From Paracidovorax valerianellae (GTDB lineage Bacteria > Pseudomonadota > Gammaproteobacteria > Burkholderiales > Burkholderiaceae_C): a stretch of 64,000 nt of DNA. Made by a program: the position numbers and the translations under genes. The notes beneath the pieces are model-generated. The model ran no database searches, was not told where the DNA came from, and saw only the letters and a program-made list of their open reading frames with translations. The stretch lies in contig NZ_FMZC01000018.1 in the NCBI RefSeq assembly GCF_900102625.1, positions 19,916 through 83,915 on the forward strand, given 5' to 3'. Positions 33,039 to 41,236 of the stretch are shown here, one piece after another (within the stretch, counting starts at the first letter, position 1; each line of letters opens with the position of its first letter).

Positions 33039-33805
33039 ACAAACTCCACGCCCCCATCCATGCTGAAAACGGCGCCAGTGACCTTGGTGCTGGCTCCACT
33101 CAGGAAATATAAGCAAGCGTGAGCTACATCGGCAGGCAGACCGATTCCCAGCGGGTAGCGTTTACGGCTTTCCTCAAACCAATCTTTGTCCTCGGTGATC
33201 AGCGTGGTTTCTACCAGGCCTGGGCAAAGGGCGTTGGCGCGAATTCCCCGCTTGGCCAGTTCGAGCGCCAGTGGGCGTAGCGTCCCCACCAGCGCGGCCT
33301 TAGAGCCCGCATAGGGACCGACGCCGACGGTGCCCGTCAGCGCTGCGATGGATGACAGAAATACCAATGATCCCCCGGGACGAATCTGCCCTTTGGCTAG
33401 CAGGTGGCGTGTCAGCATCATCGGCGCGACGTAATTCGTCTCCATGACCTGGGCCAGAAAAGCGTCACCCACCATCTTCATGGGCGCAAGACCGCGAATC
33501 CCGGCGCTATGCACCACTCCATCGAGCGGGCCGCAGTCGGAGGCAAATTGTTTGCGAGCAGCCACATCGGTTAGCTCAGCCGCCAACACCCGATGGCCGG
33601 AACCTTCCAGGCTGTCCAGCGTCTCTTGCAGGCGTGCGGCGTCGCGTCCTGCAATTACCACCTGTGCGCCGGCAGCGGCGCATTGCCTCGCTACCTCTTG
33701 ACCGATGCCTTTCGAGGCGCCGGTCACCAGCACTGTTTTGCCTTCCAGACCGAAGATGCGCCTGGCTGCGGCGAACGCGGCATCAGTGGTGACGACGGTA
33801 TTCAT
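33035..33805 (-). CDS. FabG-like short-chain dehydrogenase/reductase 1
   Basis: 256 residues. Classical SDR: VTGASKGIGQEVARQ cofactor loop, VVIAGRDAARL, catalytic Ser in FLSSIAAL and Tyr/Lys in YAGSKAALVG, C-terminal GAVFSMDGG. The closest role is 3-oxoacyl-ACP reductase. It overlaps SDR 2 by 4 bp and lies downstream of KAS III and ACP, so reduction of a beta-ketoacyl-ACP to 3-hydroxyacyl-ACP is the natural reading. Confidence 0.88.
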   Translation of the reverse strand: MNTVVTTDAAFAAARRIFGLEGKTVLVTGASKGIGQEVARQCAAAGAQVVIAGRDAARLQETLDSLEGSGHRVLAAELTDVAARKQFASDCGPLDGVVHSAGIRGLAPMKMVGDAFLAQVMETNYVAPMMLTRHLLAKGQIRPGGSLVFLSSIAALTGTVGVGPYAGSKAALVGTLRPLALELAKRGIRANALCPGLVETTLITEDKDWFEESRKRYPLGIGLPADVAHACLYFLSGASTKVTGAVFSMDGGVEFV

Positions 33806-34560
33806 AGCCGGATCGGCAGAGAGATGCCGCCATCAAGGGTCAACGTGGTTCGCGTGATCCAGCGGCTGGCAGGAGAAAGCAACCAAGCCGCTGCAGGAGC
33901 GACATCATCCGGGGTCACTGTGCCGAGAGGGGTCAATGCGATTTTTTCACTCATGTCGGCGGCGCTTCCCAGGCGTTGGAGCATGGGGGTATCGACATAA
34001 CCAGGCGCAATGCAGTTGGAGCGTATGCGTTGCTTTGCATGCTCGAGTCCCAAAGTCCGAGATGCTGCCTCGAGCGCTGCCTTTGAGGCAGCGTAAGCAC
34101 CAGCGGCCTGCGGCGCAGCCCGAGCCGACAGAGCGCTGATGAAAACCAGCGAAGCTCCTTCGCGCAGTTTGCGCTTGTGCAGCAAGCGTTGCGCCAGCCC
34201 GATCGGCGCCAGATAGTTGACCGCAAGCATTTGCTGCAGGTATTTTTCACTGGCCATGCGCATCGGCACCAGGGTCGCGACGCCGGCGCACGAGACCAGA
34301 CCATCGAAATGCGGGGCCGACTGCACCAGCGCATCGAGCGTGGCAGGGTCGGTGATGTCGCCCGCGACCACGGTGTGTCCTGATCCCGCTAAACCGGCGT
34401 GAGTAATTTCCAGCCGTTCGGAATCCCGTCCGCTCAGGCACAGCTCGGCGCCGAGTTCTGAGCAGAGCTTGGCTACAGCAGCACCGATTCCGGAAGAAGC
34501 CCCCGTCACAAGAACCCGGCGGCCATGCAGGCTGAAATGGGCCGTGGGCTCGTTAATCAC
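33802..34560 (-). CDS. FabG-like short-chain dehydrogenase/reductase 2
   Basis: 252 residues from GTG 34560, which overlaps the KAS III stop. Motifs: VTGASSGIGAAVAKL, CLSGRDSERLEI, Ser in FISALSAR, Tyr/Lys in YAASKAALEA, and the C-terminal TTLTLDGG. Paralogous to SDR 1. Pseudomonas flagellin glycosylation islands also carry two adjacent FabG-like genes after a KAS III gene. Confidence 0.88.
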   Translation of the reverse strand: MINEPTAHFSLHGRRVLVTGASSGIGAAVAKLCSELGAELCLSGRDSERLEITHAGLAGSGHTVVAGDITDPATLDALVQSAPHFDGLVSCAGVATLVPMRMASEKYLQQMLAVNYLAPIGLAQRLLHKRKLREGASLVFISALSARAAPQAAGAYAASKAALEAASRTLGLEHAKQRIRSNCIAPGYVDTPMLQRLGSAADMSEKIALTPLGTVTPDDVAPAAAWLLSPASRWITRTTLTLDGGISLPIRL

Positions 34561-35594
34561 GAGATCAAAAGCGGTGGGAACACCGCGTTTTCGATGTCAA
34601 GAATGCATGTCCCCCAGGACAGGCCGATTCCGAAACCGCCCAGCAAGAGCTTGTGGCTCCCGTGAGCCAACGTCTCAGCGATGCGGGCTGTCATAGTCAC
34701 CGGAAGCGACGCGCCGCTGGTGTTGCCAAAATCCGCCAAAGTGGAAGGCACCTTTTCAGGGGGAAGCGCCAGCTTCTTGCGAATGGTCTCGTTGATCATC
34801 CGGTTGGCTTGGTGAAAGATGAAGAAGTCGATGTCTTCCGCAGTGAGATTCGCGTATTCCAGCGCGCGCCGCACGGAAGGAGGAACCTGTTGCGTTGAAA
34901 AACTCAATACGGCAGGGCCATCCAGAATCAGTTCGGACGGCCAATGCAGGGTGCCGTCTTCGTCGCGTGTCGGAACGCTGTGCTGGGGACCAAAAGGTTC
35001 ACGATGCCCGCCTACCGGCAGCATGATGGCTTTGTAGCCACTGCCGTCGCTGTTGAGGTCGAAGTGCATTGGCGGCGCAGCGGGATCGAACTCAAGCGCA
35101 GTTGCTGTCCCTGCATCCGAAAAAAGTGGATCGTTCAAGGTGGCGCAACGGTCGCCCACCAGCACTAACCCTTTTTTGATTGCACCGGAGGCAATCATGC
35201 TTCCCAAGATATGCAATCCGAACGGATAGCCAGAACAGCCTAGATTCACATCGAAGGCAATGGTAGCTTGCGAAAGTTTGAGCCGATCTTGCAGGATGAT
35301 GGCTGTCGCCGGAATAAGGTAGTCCGGCGATTGGGTAACGACAATCAGCGCGTCGATTTCCTCGCGTTGCCAATTCAGTGTGTCGAGCAAGGTGCCTGTG
35401 GCGTCGAATGCCAGATCGGAAAACGTCTGCCATTCCTGACAAATGCGGCGTTGCTGGATGCCGATGTTGCGTACCAGACGCTCGCGCTCCGATCGGATTT
35501 TTGGGGCGGCGTCGTCGATGTTGTGCAGGATGCGTTTAGGAACGCAGCTGGCCATGCCTGCGAACCGGACATTGCGTAGCGTGGACAGCCCCAT
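34557..35594 (-). CDS. 3-oxoacyl-ACP synthase III-like (KAS III/FabH family)
   Basis: 345 residues. The thiolase-fold triad is complete: Cys120 (NLGCSGYPF), His262 (IFHQANRMI) and Asn292 (FGNTSGAS). KAS III enzymes condense acyl-CoA with malonyl-ACP; acetyl-CoA plus malonyl-ACP would give acetoacetyl-ACP, which an SDR can reduce to 3-hydroxybutyryl-ACP. It is more divergent than housekeeping FabH and lies 4 bp from the ACP gene, so it is a dedicated enzyme of this island. Confidence 0.9.
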   Translation of the reverse strand: MGLSTLRNVRFAGMASCVPKRILHNIDDAAPKIRSERERLVRNIGIQQRRICQEWQTFSDLAFDATGTLLDTLNWQREEIDALIVVTQSPDYLIPATAIILQDRLKLSQATIAFDVNLGCSGYPFGLHILGSMIASGAIKKGLVLVGDRCATLNDPLFSDAGTATALEFDPAAPPMHFDLNSDGSGYKAIMLPVGGHREPFGPQHSVPTRDEDGTLHWPSELILDGPAVLSFSTQQVPPSVRRALEYANLTAEDIDFFIFHQANRMINETIRKKLALPPEKVPSTLADFGNTSGASLPVTMTARIAETLAHGSHKLLLGGFGIGLSWGTCILDIENAVFPPLLIS

Positions 35595-35598
35595 GGTG

Positions 35599-35829
35599 CT
35601 AACCCAAGAGTTTGTACAGATCGGTGATTGTGGCGCAGTTCTTCAGATCGTCTCCGACGATCGTTTTGCCGTAGTCGACATCGAACATGACGATCACGCC
35701 CAAAGCGGCGAGCGAGTCCCACTCGGGCAGGCTGAGCAAGGGTGTCTCAGGCGTGACCTCAACCGGGTCCTGGAAGTCGACCGCGACCAGAAAACTTTCG
35801 ATGAATTGCTCGATGGTGGGGGTGGACAT
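35599..35829 (-). CDS. Acyl carrier protein (dedicated to the glycan island)
   Basis: 76 residues, normal ACP size. The phosphopantetheine site is Ser39 in PEWDSLAALGV, a variant of the usual DSL motif. Acidic helices flank it (IEQFIESFLVAVDFQDP, FDVDYGKTIVGDDLK). GGAG precedes the ATG by 7 nt. First gene of the minus-strand acyl/sugar operon, 98 bp downstream of the first flagellin gene on the same strand. It would carry the acyl chain from KAS III to the acyltransferases. Confidence 0.9.
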   Translation of the reverse strand: MSTPTIEQFIESFLVAVDFQDPVEVTPETPLLSLPEWDSLAALGVIVMFDVDYGKTIVGDDLKNCATITDLYKLLG

Positions 35830-35843
35830 AGTGGCTCCAGGGC

Positions 35844-35877
35844 AAAGAAAGAGCCCGGGTGGCGAATGCCGCCGGGC
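35844..35877 (-). terminator. Terminator after the first flagellin gene
   Basis: On the minus strand GCCCGG and CCGGGC form a 6-bp stem (35853-35858 with 35872-35877), followed by a T-rich run TCTTTCTTT. It lies between the flagellin stop and the ACP start, so flagellin transcripts would mostly end here and the ACP operon would need read-through or its own promoter. Confidence 0.5.
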
Positions 35878-35927
35878 AAGGCTTGAAATGGTTGCGCGGC
35901 AGTGTAGCCGCGAATTTCAGCGGCTCC

Positions 35928-37157
35928 TTATCCCTGCAGCAGCTTCAGCACCTGCTGTGGCAACTGGTTGGCCTGGGCCACCATCGCGGTGCCAGCCTGT
36001 TGCAGGATCTGCGTGCGCGAAAGGTTGGCCGTTTCCTTGGCAAAGTCAGCGTCCATGATCCGGCCGCGTGCCGCCGACATGTTCTCGCCCTGGATGTCGA
36101 TGTTGGCAATCGCGTTCTCGAAGCGGCTTTGCAGGGCGCCCAGATCGGCACGGGCCGAGTTCACCTGGTCGATCGCGCTGTCGATCTTCTTCAAGGCCAC
36201 CCAGGCTTCGCTTTGCGTCCCGATATTGACGCTGTCGATCCCTTTTTGTGCACTGCCCGTGGCATTTGTCAGCGTGGGAGGAACAAAACCCGTAGTGGCC
36301 ACGGTAAACCCGGTCGTTCCGCCAAATGTGACGGCCTCTGGCACGGGGGGGATGGCATTCGTCAGTTTCGACGATGCGAATTCGAGCCCGTAGCTGCCGT
36401 CGTCGTTCTTGGTGAGGAACGCGGTCACGCCGGTGTCGGCCGTCTTGTTATTGATGGCCGAAATCACCTGGCCCAGGCGCTCCACGCCGGAGCCGGCTGC
36501 TTTGATGCTGCCCAGATCAATGGCGGAGGCGGTACCGACCTGAATGGTCAGCCCACCTGCCGGAATGGCACTTCCGAAGGCCGAGATGGATGCGTCGGAG
36601 GCATCTACGGCAATGGCCGTGCTCGTGCTGGAGAACATGATGCTGGACAGTCCCGAGGCGCGCGTGTCTGCTAGGGCGCCCAGCGTGACGTTGTCGCCGG
36701 AGTTGGCGCCAACTTGAAACAAGGCACCAGCAAAGCTGCCGTCCAGAATCTTCTGGCCGTTGAAGCTGGTCTGCTTGGAGACGCGGTCGATTTCGTCGGT
36801 GAGCTGCTTGACTTCGGATTGCAAGGCAGCCCGGTCGGCTTTGCTGTTGGTGGCATTGCTGGCCTGGACGGCCAGTTCGCGCATCCGTTGCAGCATGTCG
36901 CCGACCTTGCCCAGGGCGCCTTCTGCGGTCTGGGCCAGGGAAATGCCGTCGTTGGCATTGCGGGATGCCACCGCCAGCCCCTTGACCTGGGTATTCATGC
37001 GTTCGGCGATGGCCAGGCCGGCGGCATCGTCCTTGGCGCTGTTGACGCGCAGGCCGGAAGACAGCCGCTGCATCGTAGTCGTCAAGGATGCAGCCGACAT
37101 TCCCAGGTTGCGCTGGGCGTTGAGTGAAGCGATGTTGGTGTTGATCGTCGAGGCCAT
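35928..37157 (-). CDS. fliC: Flagellin (copy 1)
   Basis: 409 residues from the ATG at 37157 (MASTINTNIASLNAQRNLG), preceded by AAGGAG. The D0/D1 ends are canonical: LSSGLRVNSAKDDAAGLAIAERM at the N-terminus and RSRFENAIANIDI-like helix and AGTAMVAQANQLPQQVLKLLQ at the C-terminus. The Thr/Ser/Ala-rich middle (about 180-320) is the surface-exposed D2/D3 region where O-glycans would sit. Nearly the same as copy 2 on the opposite strand. No sigma-28 promoter is visible upstream, unlike copy 2. Confidence 0.96.
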   Translation of the reverse strand: MASTINTNIASLNAQRNLGMSAASLTTTMQRLSSGLRVNSAKDDAAGLAIAERMNTQVKGLAVASRNANDGISLAQTAEGALGKVGDMLQRMRELAVQASNATNSKADRAALQSEVKQLTDEIDRVSKQTSFNGQKILDGSFAGALFQVGANSGDNVTLGALADTRASGLSSIMFSSTSTAIAVDASDASISAFGSAIPAGGLTIQVGTASAIDLGSIKAAGSGVERLGQVISAINNKTADTGVTAFLTKNDDGSYGLEFASSKLTNAIPPVPEAVTFGGTTGFTVATTGFVPPTLTNATGSAQKGIDSVNIGTQSEAWVALKKIDSAIDQVNSARADLGALQSRFENAIANIDIQGENMSAARGRIMDADFAKETANLSRTQILQQAGTAMVAQANQLPQQVLKLLQG

Positions 37158-37544
37158 TACGGAACTCCTTCGCAAAAGGGACAAGGCACAGTTGCCGTGG
37201 CCAAGGACACCTCTCCGTCAGCGGTAACCCTAGCGTTGGGAGAATTCTCTCTAGATGGCTGTTTCCCGGCGTTGGGAAAAAAGGGCAGAAAACCGCCCAT
37301 CTCCACCCTTGTATGGCTACGGCGCAGATGCCGCTCAGAGGGAACGCGCATTTTTTTTGCACGAGGAGGCTCAAGTTCTGCAGGGGCTGCCCGATAACCT
37401 AACCAACAGGTTCAAGCGAATTTGTTGACCGGCAAGCGATGGATTGGTTCACGTGACTGCCGCCCCGGTCTTGGCAGCTGACCATGGGGGTCAGCGTTGT
37501 GATCGGCGGTCTAGCCGGAATTTAAGTTACCAAGGAGCATTTCA
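37158..37544. other. 387-bp intergenic region between divergent flagellin genes
   Basis: No gene is visible. It contains the copy 2 sigma-28 promoter (37371-37397), ribosome sites at both ends and two short direct repeats of CGTTGGGA (near 37234 and 37272). A T8 run lies at 37351-37358. It is flanked by two long inverted copies of flagellin sequence. Confidence 0.8.
37371..37397 (+). promoter_or_regulatory. Sigma-28 (FliA) promoter of flagellin copy 2
   Basis: TCAAGTTC at 37371-37378, an 11-nt spacer and CCCGATAA at 37390-37397, close to the consensus TAAAGTTT-N11-GCCGATAA. It gives a leader of about 140 nt before the ATG at 37545. Confidence 0.8.
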
Positions 37545-38768
37545 ATGGCCTCTACCATCAACACCAATGTTGCCTCGCTCAACGCTCAACGCAATCTGGG
37601 CATGTCGGCGAACTCTCTCACCACCTCGATGCAGCGCCTGTCTTCCGGCCTGCGCGTCAACAGCGCCAAGGACGATGCCGCCGGCCTGTCGATCGCCGAG
37701 CGCATGAACACCCAGATCAAGGGTCTGACCGTGGCAGCCCGCAATGCCAACGACGGCATCTCGCTGGCTCAAACGGCTGAAGGCGCCTTGGGCAAGGTCG
37801 GCGACATGCTGCAACGGATGCGTGAACTGTCGGTGCAGGCCAGCAATGCCACCAACAGCACCAAGGACCGCGCAGCCCTGCAGTCCGAAGTGAAGCAGCT
37901 CACCGATGAAATCGACCGCGTTGCCAAGCAAACCAGCTTCAACGGCCAAAAGATTCTGGACGGCAGCTTCGCTGGAGCCCTGTTCCAAGTGGGTGCCAAC
38001 TCTGGTGAAAACATCACTGTCGGCGCTTTGACGAATTCTTCGGCTTCCGGCTTGTCGAACATCGAATACTCCACGGGCAGCGTGACGGCTTTGAACGCTT
38101 CCGATGCCACGGTCACGGGCTTCAGCACTAAGATCGCAACCGGTGGCCTGACGATCCAGGTGGGCTCGTCGTCCGCCATCGATCTGGGCGAGATCAAGGC
38201 AGCGGGTTCTGGCGTGGAACGCCTGGGCCAAGTGGTATCCGCAATCAATAACAAGTCCGCCGATACCGGTGTGACCGCTTTCTTGACCAAGAAGGACGAC
38301 GGCACGTATGACCTGGAGTTCGCGTCTTCCAAGCTGACTGGCGCAACGCCTCCAGTGCCTGAAACCATCACGTTCGGCGGCACCACCGGCTTCTCCGTAG
38401 CGAACACGGGCTTTGCAGCCCCCACGCTCGCGGCAGCCACAGGCACCGACAAGAAGGGTATCGACACCGTGACCGTCGCGACGCAAAAGGACGCTTGGGT
38501 TTCGCTGAAGAAGATCGACAGCGCGATCGACCAGGTCAACTCCGCCCGTGCCGACCTCGGCGCTCTGCAAAGCCGCTTCGAGAATTCGGTCGGCAACATC
38601 GACATTCAGGCTGAAAACCTGTCCGCATCGCGCGGCCGTATCGTGGACGCCGACTTCGCCAAGGAAACGGCCAACCTGTCGCGCACGCAGATCCTGCAAC
38701 AGGCTGGCACCGCGATGGTGGCCCAGGCCAACCAGCTGCCCCAGGGCGTGCTGTCCCTGCTGCGTTAA
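37545..38768 (+). CDS. fliC: Flagellin (copy 2)
   Basis: 407 residues; AAGGAG (37532-37537) precedes the ATG by 7 nt. Conserved ends as in copy 1 (MASTINTNVASLNAQRN; AGTAMVAQANQLPQGVLSLL). The two proteins are similar over their whole length, including the central variable domain, so they come from a recent duplication or gene conversion. Has a good sigma-28 promoter and a strong terminator, so it is probably the main filament subunit. Chaperone FliS and cap FliD are encoded just downstream. Confidence 0.97.
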   Translation: MASTINTNVASLNAQRNLGMSANSLTTSMQRLSSGLRVNSAKDDAAGLSIAERMNTQIKGLTVAARNANDGISLAQTAEGALGKVGDMLQRMRELSVQASNATNSTKDRAALQSEVKQLTDEIDRVAKQTSFNGQKILDGSFAGALFQVGANSGENITVGALTNSSASGLSNIEYSTGSVTALNASDATVTGFSTKIATGGLTIQVGSSSAIDLGEIKAAGSGVERLGQVVSAINNKSADTGVTAFLTKKDDGTYDLEFASSKLTGATPPVPETITFGGTTGFSVANTGFAAPTLAAATGTDKKGIDTVTVATQKDAWVSLKKIDSAIDQVNSARADLGALQSRFENSVGNIDIQAENLSASRGRIVDADFAKETANLSRTQILQQAGTAMVAQANQLPQGVLSLLR

Positions 38769-38810
38769 TCGGTGGCTTATAAGGGGTAACGGATCGGTCC
38801 GAACCCTCTT

Positions 38811-38842
38811 AAGCGGCGACAGGGCCACTCCTGTCGCCGCTT
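38811..38842 (+). terminator. Rho-independent terminator of flagellin copy 2
   Basis: A perfect 13-bp stem (38811-38823 with 38830-38842), loop GCCACT, followed by TTTTCCTGCTTTT. It lies 42 bp after the flagellin stop. Confidence 0.92.
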
Positions 38843-38925
38843 TTCCTGCTTTTAGATCGAAGCGATTCTCGCCACAATCGTGTATTGATTGTTGATGGTG
38901 GCCTCGGCTGCCTGGGAGACCAAAA

Positions 38926-40350
38926 ATGGGTATTACCTCGATAGGCATTGGCAGCGGGCTCAACGTGGAAAACATCGTCAGCCAGACGGTGGCGCTGGAA
39001 AAGCGGCCTCTCGTGCAGCTGCAATCCAGAGCGGACACCATTCAGACCAAGATTTCCACGTTTTCCCAGGTGAAATCGCTGCTGTCGACCTTGTCGGATG
39101 CGGCGGCCAAGCTCACCCGGGACAGCGCCTGGAATGGCATGGCGGTCAGTTCTTCCAACAGTGCAGCGGTCACGGCCACGGTGTCGGGCATCGCCAGCGC
39201 CTCATCCTTCGGCGTCAGCGTGCAGCAACTGGCCCGTGCGCAGTCGAATGCGTCAACTGCGGTGGCCAAGGATTCCGTGGTCGGCGCCGGCAGCATGAGC
39301 ATTCAGCTGGGTACCTGGGATTCGACTGCCAACCCGCCGACGTTCGGTGTCGGGTCTGGCAAGCCGGTCAATATCTCGGTCAGCGCGACCGACACGATCA
39401 CCAATATCGCAGCCAAGATCAATGAGGGCGACGCTGGCGTTACCGCGACCGTGCTGCGCGATGCATCGGGCGAGCGGCTTCTATTGCGCTCCAAGACCAC
39501 GGGTGAAGAGTCCGGGTTCCGGGTGCAGGTCTCCGAAGATTCTGCAGCGCCAGGATTGTCGAAGCTGGCGTTCGATCCGCAAAACTCTCCGGGCGTGGGC
39601 CTTGCTGCCAATACCGTTCAGTACGCGCAGAACACGTTGGCGAAGATCAATGGCATCAGCGTTTCGTCCAAGGACAACACGTTCACCGAAGCCATCCCCG
39701 GTCTCACGCTGACGGTATCGCAGGTCACCACGGCCGATGTGGAAATGGGCGTGAAGGCCGATACGGCGACGATGAAGAAGAACGTCCAGGACTTCGTGAA
39801 CGCCTACAACGCCGTTAACGATCTGCTGGGGTCTTCCACCAAATACGACAGCGAGACCAAATCCAAGGGCGTACTGCAAGGCGACAGCACTGCGGTGGGG
39901 TTGCAGAATTCGCTGCGCGCGGCCATTGGTGCCGCGACGGGCGGTAGCTCTTCGTTGCAGACGCTTTCCGATATCGGGCTGGAATTGCAGCGCGGCGGCA
40001 AGATGACGGTGGACAACACCAAGCTGGACAACGCTCTGAAGACGCCCGACACGCTCAAGCAATTGTTCGCCGCCGATCCCGCTACGGGGGGTGTCGGCAC
40101 GGGGGCCGCCGTGCGCATGAAGACGTTCACGTCCGGGTTGCTGGCGCTCGACGGGCTCATGAACAACAAGTCCGACGCACTGGACCTCGAAGTCAAGCGC
40201 AACACTTCCGACCAAGACAAAGTGAACGACCGCGCGGCCGTGTTGGAAAAACGGATGCGAGCGCAGTACACAGCGCTCGACAAGCAGATGGGCAATCTTT
40301 CTGCGCTCAACAGCTACATCACGCAGCAGGTCGCGCAGTGGAACAAGTGA
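38926..40350 (+). CDS. fliD: Flagellar filament cap protein FliD
   Basis: 474 residues. N-terminal D0 segment ITSIGIGSGLNVENIVSQTVALEKRPL and C-terminal helix ALDKQMGNLSALNSYITQQVAQWN are typical of FliD. Residues 40-400 hold the FliD D1-D3 region (VSVQQLARAQS; NVQDFVNAYNAVNDLL). The cap pentamer guides flagellin folding at the filament tip. No clear sigma-28 site is visible in the 83 bp between the flagellin terminator and the start. Confidence 0.96.
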   Translation: MGITSIGIGSGLNVENIVSQTVALEKRPLVQLQSRADTIQTKISTFSQVKSLLSTLSDAAAKLTRDSAWNGMAVSSSNSAAVTATVSGIASASSFGVSVQQLARAQSNASTAVAKDSVVGAGSMSIQLGTWDSTANPPTFGVGSGKPVNISVSATDTITNIAAKINEGDAGVTATVLRDASGERLLLRSKTTGEESGFRVQVSEDSAAPGLSKLAFDPQNSPGVGLAANTVQYAQNTLAKINGISVSSKDNTFTEAIPGLTLTVSQVTTADVEMGVKADTATMKKNVQDFVNAYNAVNDLLGSSTKYDSETKSKGVLQGDSTAVGLQNSLRAAIGAATGGSSSLQTLSDIGLELQRGGKMTVDNTKLDNALKTPDTLKQLFAADPATGGVGTGAAVRMKTFTSGLLALDGLMNNKSDALDLEVKRNTSDQDKVNDRAAVLEKRMRAQYTALDKQMGNLSALNSYITQQVAQWNK

Positions 40351-40452
40351 GTCTTTCGCTCACGCCAGCCGACACTTTTCGGCTCGGCTGAGCGCTGGAC
40401 GATGCACTGCAACACTGCCTTGCCGAAACGCCAAAACACCTCGCAAATGTCC

Positions 40453-40479
40453 TTGAGTTCCTTCCTGATTTGCCGATAT
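40453..40479 (+). promoter_or_regulatory. Sigma-28 (FliA) promoter of fliS
   Basis: TTGAGTTC at 40453-40460, 11-nt spacer, GCCGATAT at 40472-40479. The -10 matches the consensus at seven of eight positions. It lies 29 bp before the fliS start and would also serve fliT. Confidence 0.7.
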
Positions 40480-40508
40480 TGACTGTAAGTAGCATGAAGG
40501 AGTTCTCG

Positions 40509-40934
40509 ATGTACACGCCAGTCAGTTCCCGCGCCGCCTCGGTCTATCGGCAGGTCGGTGTGCAATCCAGTGTGGATGGTGCATCCCCCCATCAGTTGAT
40601 CCAGATGTTGTTCGATGGCCTGGTGCAATCGCTCAACGCCGCCCGCGGCTCCATGCAGCGTGGCGACGTCGAGGAGAAGGGTCGCCATCTGGGCAAGGCG
40701 GTGCGCATCATCGAAGAGGGGCTCAAGGGCGGCCTCAACCCCGTACAAGGCGGGGAACTGGCCGCCAACCTGCGTTCGCTGTACGACTACTGTGTGAGTC
40801 GGCTCACCATGGCCAACCTGCGCAACGACGTGACGCTGGTGGAAGAAGTCGTCAACCTGATCACGCCGGTGGCGCAAGGTTGGGGAGAGATCGGTTCTGG
40901 TGGCCGTCCAGCGGGCCAGGGCGGAGGAAATTAA
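40509..40934 (+). CDS. fliS: Flagellin export chaperone FliS
   Basis: 141 residues from ATG 40509, preceded by AAGGAG; earlier in-frame ATG and TTG codons lack a site. Pattern: MYTPVSSRAASVYRQVGVQSSV, HQLIQMLFDGLVQSLNAARGSM and LRSLYDYCVSRLTMANL, the helical FliS fold. It binds the flagellin C-terminus and delivers it to the export gate. Confidence 0.95.
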   Translation: MYTPVSSRAASVYRQVGVQSSVDGASPHQLIQMLFDGLVQSLNAARGSMQRGDVEEKGRHLGKAVRIIEEGLKGGLNPVQGGELAANLRSLYDYCVSRLTMANLRNDVTLVEEVVNLITPVAQGWGEIGSGGRPAGQGGGN

Positions 40935-40936
40935 GA

Positions 40937-41236
40937 ATGTCTGAAATGCTCATCGATTACTACAAAGCCATCGAAGACAGCAGCGCCAAGATGCTGGAGG
41001 CTGCCAAGCTCAAGGATTGGGACGGGGTGGTGCGCTATGAAGGCGCCTGTGCCGTGCTGATCGAGCAACTGCGCTTCAAGGCCCAGGAGCACGACCTGCT
41101 GCCTGAACACCGCCGGGAAAAGACGCGCATCATGCAGCGCATCCTGAGCAACGACGCGCAGATCCGCTGCCTGGCGGAACCCTGGTTGTCGCAGTTCGAG
41201 CATCTGCTGGAGCGACAGCCGCAGATGATGCACTGA
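40937..41236 (+). CDS. fliT: Flagellar export chaperone FliT
   Basis: 99 residues from ATG 40937, 2 bp after fliS and with AGGA in front. Short helical protein (MLIDYYKAIEDSSAKMLEAAKLKDWDGVV, RREKTRIMQRILSNDAQIR) that fits FliT by size, helical pattern and position after fliD-fliS. FliT guards FliD before export and in enterics also binds FlhDC. Sequence conservation in this family is low. Confidence 0.82.
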   Translation: MSEMLIDYYKAIEDSSAKMLEAAKLKDWDGVVRYEGACAVLIEQLRFKAQEHDLLPEHRREKTRIMQRILSNDAQIRCLAEPWLSQFEHLLERQPQMMH

